Translations under genes and position numbers: made by a program
The notes under the pieces: model-generated
Seen by the model: the letters and a program-made list of their open reading frames with translations, nothing else
Databases searched by the model: none
Told to the model about the DNA's origin: nothing
Source of the DNA: an uncultured Clostridium sp.
Lineage (GTDB): Bacteria > Bacillota > Clostridia > Clostridiales > Clostridiaceae
DNA length: 21,590 nt
Reading direction: 5' to 3'
NCBI RefSeq assembly: GCF_937920395.1
Contig: NZ_CALEVF010000033.1
Location: forward strand, 1-21,590
In this document: positions 17,091 through 21,590 of the stretch, in pieces
Layout: every line of letters begins with the position of its first letter
Position numbering within the stretch: the stretch's first letter is position 1

Positions 17091-17100
17091 GGGGGGGGGG
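17090..17100. repeat. Run of eleven G
   Basis: A homopolymeric G tract, very unusual in DNA this AT-rich. It lies just before an ATG (17103) opening a 14-codon frame, MGELLKLKSKDKDY-stop. The first R copy has only four G at this place (AAAGGGGAGAATT). Could be slippage-prone or a sequencing artefact. Confidence 0.7.
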
Positions 17101-17803
17101 ACATGGGAGAATTATTAAAACTAAAGTCCAAAGATAAAGACTATTAGTAAATTTACTTACAGGCAGGTTAATATTGTTCATTCACATTTTAAACTCTTTA
17201 AGCTCCTTATTTTTAAGCAAAACTAATTATTGAAAAGGTTGTTAAATCTGAAATAAAAGGAGGAATTCTAATACATATAAATACAGTAAGAGGATAAATG
17301 TGTTATTGAATAGTAACGTTTATCTCTTTTGTTTGGCAAAAGAATGCATCATTGAATTTACTGTAAGTTCAATAAACTGTAATTTAAACAAAGGCGAGCG
17401 ATTTGATCATGATTTATTTGATTTTTATCTTTTATTTATATATATAGACAATAAATTAAAAACAGTGGTTTTACAAACTAAATGGATATCTGTATTTCTA
17501 TCAATTTTTTTGAGGTTTATTAAAGCATTTGTTCTAAATAAATTTATCAGAATCAGGATGACCACACTGTGGTATAGAATTTCTTCTTGTAAATCTACAT
17601 TTATATCATACAATTTATTACTATTTTTTTTGTAATTTTTTATTAAAATTATTTTTATATTTAATAAATTTTCATCTATAAAACATTTCTAAAAAATTAT
17701 TTAATTTCTTTTATTTTGAAAGTAACTTGTGTAAATTTATGTTGTAAGTAATATTATTAAATGATTGTATTCAAACAAAAATCAAAGGTAATTTATATGT
17801 TAA
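17101..17803. other. Stretch without a convincing gene
   Basis: About 700 bp with only fragments. A frame around 17224-17297 reads EKVVKSEIKGGILIHINTVRG-stop and includes AAAGGAGG at 17258-17265, but no start follows. A plus-strand frame of 111 codons (17300-17635) has a composition dominated by L, F, I, Y, and a 62-codon frame lies opposite it; I recognise neither. The block looks like decayed coding DNA. Confidence 0.5.
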
Positions 17804-17839
17804 AGAATCTGTGATTTATAAAGCAAATTTATATGTTCA

Positions 17840-17870
17840 GGGACTTAAAATAGCTACCTTGGGTATAATA
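17840..17870 (+). repeat. Shared leader element, copy B (before second DUF255 fragment)
   Basis: GGGACTTAAAATAGCTACCT then TGGGTATAATA, 33 bp before the start codon. This is the copy with the clearest TATAAT (17864-17869), preceded by TGGG like an extended -10. The same element precedes the first DUF255 fragment and, weakly, hepT. Confidence 0.6.
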
Positions 17871-17903
17871 ACTTTAATACATATATTGAAGGGAGTTATA
17901 GCT

Positions 17904-18146
17904 ATGACTAAACCTGATACTATTAAACAAAATAGGAAATCTAATAGGTTAATTAATGAAAAGTCTCCTTATTTACTTCAACATGCTTATAATCCAGTAG
18001 AGTGGTATCCATGGAGTGAAGAGGCTTTTACAAAAGCAAAAGAGGATGACAAACCTATATTCGTAAGTATCGGTTATTCTTGTTGCCACTGGTGTCATGT
18101 TAATAAAAGATATTACGCATTAATTCCTTCGCTCTTTATAAATTAA
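17904..18146 (+). pseudogene. Truncated DUF255/YyaL thioredoxin-like N-terminus, copy 2
   Basis: Second fragment of a DUF255 (YyaL-like) protein. It reads [38 protein letters not shown] and [12 protein letters not shown], then the foreign tail NKRYYALIP and a stop: 80 residues of an expected 650-700. The ATG at 17904 is chosen because GGGAGTT precedes it and because the protein start ([11 protein letters not shown]) aligns with the first copy. Nucleotide comparison: about 78% identity over the first 120 bases, but about 93% over the last ~104 bases, which include 25 identical bases of the foreign tail. A terminator follows. Either dead, an insertion footprint, or a small CxxC protein. Confidence 0.75.
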
Positions 18147-18164
18147 AAAGAATATACAAGTTTT

Positions 18165-18194
18165 AAAGATACATAATTTACTGTATCTTTTTTT
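18165..18194 (+). terminator. Terminator after second DUF255 fragment
   Basis: AAAGATAC and GTATCTTT pair perfectly (8 bp, loop of 10), followed by more T. Confidence 0.75.
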
Positions 18195-18341
18195 ATATTT
18201 AAAATGAATAGTGGGATTGTCTAAGCAAAGATGAAAAATGTATTTTAAAAAGTTAAATGTTTTTTTATCACGTTTGTTATATAATTATAGCTATAATGCT
18301 TGGTAAAAAATTAGATATATCAAAGAAGCTTAATATTATAT

Positions 18342-18622
18342 GTGGAAGTTGTCGTGGTATTCTCGGTAACTGCTTCTGATGGTAAACAATATAGTACAAA
18401 GAATTATAATTTAGATGCTGTTATATCTGTTAGTTATAGGATATATTCAACTAAAGCTACACAATTTAGGCGTTGGGCAACTCAGGTTTTGAGCAAGTAT
18501 TTAATGAAAGGTTATGATTTAAATAAAAAAGATTAAAGAATAGTTTATTTATAGGAGAAGATTATTTTGAAACATTACTTGAAGAAATTCGTGAAATTAG
18601 AATGCATTTAGTTGTAAAATAG
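18342..18622 (+). pseudogene. RhuM-family remnant
   Basis: Internal piece of a RhuM (virulence-associated, SPI-3 RhuM-like) gene. Homology to the intact gene next door starts near TASDGKQYSTKNYNLDAVI, continues YRIYSTKATQFRRWATQVL and KYLMKGYDLN, and stops at a TAA (18534-18536). One frame over it resumes as LFIGEDYFETLLEEIREIR, ending at 18622. Adding one A to the AAAAAA run at about 18527 restores a single frame. The N-terminal DNA-binding-like part and the whole C-terminal half are missing. Upstream (18195-18341) I see no gene. Confidence 0.8.
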
Positions 18623-18635
18623 TAATATATAAATA

Positions 18636-18670
18636 AATTATTAAAGATGAGTAAATTATCTTTAATAATT
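18636..18670. promoter_or_regulatory. 13-bp perfect inverted repeat just before rhuM
   Basis: AATTATTAAAGAT and ATCTTTAATAATT are exact inverse complements, separated by GAGTAAATT. The right arm ends one base before the GGGTGGGTG ribosome site. It could be an operator, a translational control hairpin, or the terminator of the remnant; there is no T-run after it. Confidence 0.55.
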
Positions 18671-18688
18671 CGGGTGGGTGAATAATTA

Positions 18689-19711
18689 TTGAATAATAAC
18701 AACAGGGAAAATAAGATTATCCTTTATCAAACAGATGAGGGTAAAATAAAAGTTAATGTGTTCTTTGAAGACGAAAACTTTTGGTTGACTCAAAAGGCCA
18801 TGGCAGAGCTATTTGATATTCAAAAAGCTGCTATTTCAAAACACCTTAAAAACATCTATGAATCGGGAGAACTTGATAAGGAATCAACTGTTTCCATTAT
18901 GGAAACAGTTCAAAATGAAGGGGGACGAGATGTAAAAAGAAATACCGAATTCTATAACCTCGACACAATAATTGCTGTGGGCTACCGTGTAAATTCCAAG
19001 AAAGCTACCCAGTTTAGGATTTGGGCTACACAAACTTTGAAGGAATATATTTTAAAAGGATTTGTTTTGAACGATGAAATGATGAAAAACGGAAGACCTT
19101 TTGGTAAGGACTATTTCGATGAGTTACTAGAACGTATTAGGGAGATTAGAGCATCTGAACGCAGAGCTTATCAGAAGATGGCAGATGTGTTTGAACAATG
19201 TAGTAGTGATTATAGTTCTAGTTCAGAGGAAACAAAGTTATTTTATAGAACAGTGCAAAATAAATTGCATTTTGCAACAACTGGAAATACAGCTGCTGAG
19301 ATTATTTATAATAGGGTAGATAGTGAGATTCCTTATATGGGACTAACTACATGGAAAAACGCACCACAAGGTAAAGTTCTAAAAAGTGATACTACAATTG
19401 CTAAGAATTATCTAAATCAAAAAGAAATAGATAAACTTAATAGGCTTGTTACCTTATTTATAGATTTTTCAGAATTAAGAGCTTTAAATCATCAAATTAT
19501 GACCATGAAAGATTGGGTTGTTCATGTTAATAAGTTTTTAGCCTTTTCAGATCAAGAAATATTAGAAAATACAGGTAAGATATCCCATGAAATGGCTGTA
19601 GCTAAAGCTTATGAGGAGTATGATAAGTTTAGAATAAAACAAGATAGATTATATATATCAAATTTTGATAAAGAATTTGAAAAGTACTTAAAAGGTGGGA
19701 TAGTTAGTTAA
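18689..19711 (+). CDS. rhuM: RhuM family protein
   Basis: Full-length member of the RhuM family, named from a Salmonella pathogenicity-island gene and common on mobile elements and next to restriction systems; its biochemical role is not established. Residues 1-140 hold the conserved part: FWLTQKAMAELFDIQKAAIS (a KilA-N/HTH-like helix pair), KHLKNIYESGELDKESTVSI, NTEFYNLDTIIAVGYRVNSK and KATQFRIWATQTLKEY. The C-terminal half contains GNTAAEIIYNRVDSE (Fic/Doc-neighbour-like), LNRLVTLFIDFSELRAL and the KISHEMAVAKAYEEYDKF end. Starts at TTG, which is needed because no ATG lies upstream of the conserved N-terminus; GGGTGGGTG stands about eight bases before it. 340 residues is normal. A broken relative lies directly upstream. 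Confidence 0.9.
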   Translation: MNNNNRENKIILYQTDEGKIKVNVFFEDENFWLTQKAMAELFDIQKAAISKHLKNIYESGELDKESTVSIMETVQNEGGRDVKRNTEFYNLDTIIAVGYRVNSKKATQFRIWATQTLKEYILKGFVLNDEMMKNGRPFGKDYFDELLERIREIRASERRAYQKMADVFEQCSSDYSSSSEETKLFYRTVQNKLHFATTGNTAAEIIYNRVDSEIPYMGLTTWKNAPQGKVLKSDTTIAKNYLNQKEIDKLNRLVTLFIDFSELRALNHQIMTMKDWVVHVNKFLAFSDQEILENTGKISHEMAVAKAYEEYDKFRIKQDRLYISNFDKEFEKYLKGGIVS

Positions 19712-19773
19712 AATTATTTATCATTTATATAATTTACTTCTTTTAATGGACAGTGATATAGTTAGGTACAGTT

Positions 19774-19784
19774 CGCCTCCACCA
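19774..19784 (+). other. Sequence like a tmRNA/tRNA 3' end (possible attachment site)
   Basis: CGCCTCCACCA fits the last 11 bases of a tmRNA (acceptor strand, discriminator, CCA), preceded by GTTCG like a T-loop. No acceptor 5' strand or cloverleaf is found in front of it. It is followed at once by a very strong terminator. Such displaced ends mark integrative elements inserted in ssrA or a tRNA gene; here this is inference. Confidence 0.4.
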
Positions 19785-19828
19785 GAAAGACCCACAACTA
19801 ATTAAATAGTTGTGGGTCTTTCTTTATT
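19784..19828 (+). terminator. Strong 16-bp terminator
   Basis: AGAAAGACCCACAACT pairs perfectly with AGTTGTGGGTCTTTCT around an 8-base loop, then TTATTTA. By far the most G/C-rich hairpin of the area. It may end rhuM transcripts or be the original terminator of an RNA gene. Confidence 0.85.
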
Positions 19829-20043
19829 TAATATATATAATAGTCTGGTGAATTAGTTTGTAAATAAGGTACAATGCTTTAATAGATAGAATTAAATAAC
19901 AAATTAATAAGATTAATATCTATCGTCTCCTTTTACTAATGGATATCATATCTTTAAGAGTATATAAAAAGATAGAAAAATTTAATTACTATAATTAGTA
20001 TTGTTTTAGTAAATCCATTGCATTAATAATATATACATATAAG
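19829..20043. other. Stretch without a gene
   Basis: AT-rich DNA with no open frame of useful length and no hairpin worth noting. I see nothing in it that supports a gene. Confidence 0.5.
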
Positions 20044-20067
20044 AAGAACTGAGGAGTTCTTTTTTTA
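20044..20067 (+). terminator. Short terminator-like hairpin
   Basis: AAGAACT-GAGG-AGTTCTT, 7 bp perfect, followed by a run of T and ATTT. No gene lies immediately in front of it. Confidence 0.6.
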
Positions 20068-20183
20068 TTTTAACAAAAGCATAGTTATAATAAATATTAC
20101 ATTTGGAGTCTAAATAGAGTATATTACAAACAATATCAAATAAATATATTAAAAGTGGCCCTACAACTTGATGGAATATATAA

Positions 20184-20225
20184 TATATAGTTCGCTTAAC
20201 AAATCAACCTTAAACGAACTATATA
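20184..20225. promoter_or_regulatory. Inverted repeat before the recombinase: candidate res/operator site
   Basis: TATATAGTTCG (20184-20194) and CGAACTATATA (20215-20225) are perfect inverse complements. Inside, TTAA/TTAA extends the symmetry after one mismatch, so the arms reach 16 bp with a 10-base centre. The core from TTCG to CGAA is 28 bp, the size of a small serine-resolvase subsite. It lies 30 bp before the recombinase start. Confidence 0.55.
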
Positions 20226-20254
20226 ATAAAATGAATAAAATAAGAGGAGATATT

Positions 20255-20830
20255 ATGAAAACATATTTTTATATTAGAGTAAGTAGTAAAGACCAAAATA
20301 CAATTAGACAGGAAGTTAAGGCTAAAGAATATAATATACCATTAGAAAATGTATTTATTGAAAAAGTTAGCGGTAAAAATTTGATAGATAGACCAGTGTT
20401 AATAAATTTAATGGCAATATTAAAAAGTGGTGATAAACTTATTGTAGATAGTATAAGCAGATTCGCCAGGAATACTAAAGATTTAATTGAATTAGTAGAA
20501 CAGTTAAATAATAAGGGTGTTAAATTTTTGAGCTTAAAAGAAGCCCTAGACACCACTACAAACACAGGCATGTTTGTGTTAACTATGTTTGGAGCGGTGG
20601 CACAACTTGAAAGAGAATACATAAAAGATAGACAAATGGAAGGTATAAAAATTGCAGTAAAAAAAGGAAAATACAAAGGACGTAAAGCTATTGAATATCC
20701 AAAACTATGGAATAAATATTATAAAATGATGAATGAAGGGAATATAAGCGGTATTGATGTTATAAAAATATTAGGCCTAAAGAAAACTACATATTATAAA
20801 TTAGTAAAGCAATATGAAGAAAGTAATTAG
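20255..20830 (+). CDS. Small serine recombinase (resolvase/invertase family)
   Basis: Site-specific DNA recombinase of the Tn3-resolvase/DNA-invertase size class, 191 residues. The nucleophile is Ser10 in YIRVSSKDQN. The catalytic arginine region is SRFARNTKDL, and GAVAQLEREYIKDRQMEG forms the end of the catalytic domain and the long E helix. A C-terminal helix-turn-helix (about 160-188: ISGIDVIKILGLKKTTYYKL) binds the site. I start at MKTYFYIRVS, with AGAGGAG five bases upstream, rather than at ATGs 87 bases earlier that would read through the inverted repeat. Proteins of this size act on plasmid dimers, transposon cointegrates or invertible segments, not in large-element integration. Confidence 0.92.
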   Translation: MKTYFYIRVSSKDQNTIRQEVKAKEYNIPLENVFIEKVSGKNLIDRPVLINLMAILKSGDKLIVDSISRFARNTKDLIELVEQLNNKGVKFLSLKEALDTTTNTGMFVLTMFGAVAQLEREYIKDRQMEGIKIAVKKGKYKGRKAIEYPKLWNKYYKMMNEGNISGIDVIKILGLKKTTYYKLVKQYEESN

Positions 20831-20846
20831 AAGAGGAGCGTTAAAA

Positions 20847-21110
20847 ATGAATGAAGAAAAAAACGAATTTAAAAGAGCATATAAGGAAACGGAACTAAAA
20901 TGGAAAACTTCAAATATAAAATATAAAAAAGATAAAATAAGAAAATATTTAGAGGAAATCAAGATAACATCAGAAGAGCAAAGAGAGTATGTCAATAATC
21001 AACTTTTAATTATTGATGAATTAGAACAGGAAGATTTAATAGAATATTTAGAAAAAATTAACACGATAATTATGGCGGATAACAAAAAAGTTATAGAAAA
21101 TATAAAATAA
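20847..21110 (+). CDS. Small charged helical protein of unknown function
   Basis: 87 residues, nearly all predicted helix, rich in K and E (EEKNEFKRAYKETELKWKTS; then DKIRKYLEEIKITSEEQRE; DELEQEDLIEYLEKINTI). I do not recognise a family. It begins 16 bases after the recombinase stop with GAGGAG eight bases upstream, so the two form an operon. An in-frame ATG 33 bases earlier, inside the recombinase gene, is unlikely. After its TAA the same frame stays open for 38 more codons (AQIVIWRSYFNKIWEKVFDI onwards) without a start, as if a longer protein had been cut. Its position before a repeat array suggests a plasmid-maintenance role, but that is a guess. Confidence 0.7.
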   Translation: MNEEKNEFKRAYKETELKWKTSNIKYKKDKIRKYLEEIKITSEEQREYVNNQLLIIDELEQEDLIEYLEKINTIIMADNKKVIENIK

Positions 21111-21224
21111 GGGGCACAAATAGTTATTTGGCGAAGTTATTTTAACAAGATATGGGAAAAAGTGTTCGACATCATGTTGGCGAAAAGTATTAAGTATTAT
21201 GATAAGCAATATTATTATTAAATA

Positions 21225-21268
21225 AGCGTAGCCAAAAGTGGCTACGCTCCTTAATTTTATGGAGCGTA
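21225..21268 (+). promoter_or_regulatory. Two mutually exclusive hairpins
   Basis: AGCGTAGCCA-AAAG-TGGCTACGCT is a 10-bp perfect hairpin. The right arm overlaps TACGCTCC, which can instead pair with GGAGCGTA (21261-21268), 8 bp perfect. Only one can form at a time. No T-run follows the first; it may end the recombinase operon or act as a switch. Confidence 0.6.
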
Positions 21269-21304
21269 TATTTAATCAAAACAACGAAATTCGTGGTTTA
21301 ATAC

Positions 21305-21322
21305 ATACCCACTAGTGGGTAT
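21305..21322. promoter_or_regulatory. 18-bp perfect palindrome
   Basis: ATACCCACTAGTGGGTAT reads the same on both strands. Its six G-C pairs stand out locally, as expected of a repressor or initiator binding site. It lies 28 bp before the 11-bp array. Confidence 0.65.
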
Positions 21323-21350
21323 ATACCAATGAAAAATAAGTTAGTTAATC

Positions 21351-21438
21351 GCAAAATAATCGCAATGCGATAACAATGCGATTGCAATGTGATATAAAAT
21401 TGTACAAATGTACATCAAATGTACAATAAATGTACGTT
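21351..21438. repeat. Array of eight 11-bp units in two families
   Basis: Direct units of 11 bp with no gaps. GCAATGCGATA type: 21351 (degenerate GCAAAATAATC), 21362, 21373 (ACAATGCGATT), 21384 (GCAATGTGATA). A transitional unit at 21395 (TAAAATTGTAC). AAATGTAC type: 21406, 21417, 21428, with identical first eight bases. A further TGTAC at 21446 is off phase. Both families share one register, so proteins would sit on one face of the helix (about one unit per turn). This resembles plasmid iterons or ParR-type centromere repeats. Confidence 0.75.
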
Positions 21439-21511
21439 ACAAATATGTACAAAAATATTAAAATGTAACTCTAAAAATCATTCAATATAATAAGTATGAG
21501 AAAATAAAAAC

Positions 21512-21536
21512 GACGTGAAAAATAGACTTTCACGTC
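21512..21536. terminator. Hairpin, possible bidirectional terminator
   Basis: GACGTGAAA and TTTCACGTC pair perfectly (9 bp, loop AATAGAC). A-rich sequence lies before and T-rich after it, so it may stop transcripts from both sides. Confidence 0.6.
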
Positions 21537-21590
21537 ATTTCTCTTATTTTTTATGCTACTTATTTCGAATGTTTTACTTTTTTATTAATA

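Noticed and set aside
17300..17635. 111-codon plus-strand frame and the 62-codon frame opposite
   Set aside because: Composition is mostly L, F, I, Y and K as expected from AT-rich noncoding DNA. There is no good ribosome site and no recognisable motif on either strand.
20168..20254. N-terminal extension of the recombinase
   Set aside because: The extra 29 residues read through an inverted repeat, have no ribosome site, and would place the catalytic Ser far from its normal position near residue 10.
21351..21438. CRISPR-like array
   Set aside because: Units are 11 bp with no spacers and two repeat types; there are no cas genes in the window. This is an iteron-type array.

Overview
The window is AT-rich DNA, apparently from a low-GC endospore-forming Firmicute, most likely Clostridium sensu stricto. 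The pointers are very A/T-biased codons, strong AGGAGG-type ribosome sites, TTG/GTG starts, a YtaF-like sporulation membrane protein, and clostridial-looking pyruvate kinase and Hsp70-island proteins. No ribosomal RNA or intact tRNA gene was seen, so the genus is inferred from protein style only.

Left part (1-5433) is ordinary chromosome. It holds the 3' end of pyk with its terminator, a HAD phosphatase, a membrane-anchored metallophosphoesterase overlapped by a GNAT acetyltransferase, a convergent ytaF-like gene, and a lipoprotein polysaccharide deacetylase.

Middle part (about 5500-12500) is a decayed accessory island. It contains a truncated DUF255/YyaL N-terminus, a DUF4258 toxin killed by one in-frame stop beside an intact YgiT-type zinc-finger antitoxin, a TOTE-type primase-helicase-PLD gene broken by two internal deletions, an intact-looking HepT/MntA HEPN-nucleotidyltransferase pair, a dnaA paralogue without domain IV, and a second, much shorter TOTE remnant.

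Next (12623-16915) is an intact four-gene chaperone operon: a GrpE-like protein, an Hsp70, a TPR protein, and a J-domain/TPR/SEC-C protein whose HPD tripeptide is PPD. It lies between the second TOTE remnant and the second copy of a terminator-containing repeat.

Right part (17100-21590) is again mobile or accessory. It has a second DUF255 N-terminus truncated at exactly the same codon as the first, a RhuM remnant followed by a full RhuM gene, a sequence resembling the last bases of a tmRNA/tRNA plus its terminator (possible attachment site), a small serine recombinase with a 28-bp inverted site in front of it, an 87-residue unknown protein, and a plasmid-like non-coding block with alternative hairpins, an 18-bp palindrome and eight consecutive 11-bp units of two repeat families.

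Four element types occur twice: the DUF255 fragment, the TOTE leader plus gene start, the terminator repeat, and RhuM. The region therefore looks like an insertion hotspot built by repeated insertion, duplication and deletion. The two most interesting things are the phased 11-bp array beside the recombinase/87-aa pair, and the identical foreign junction in both DUF255 fragments.
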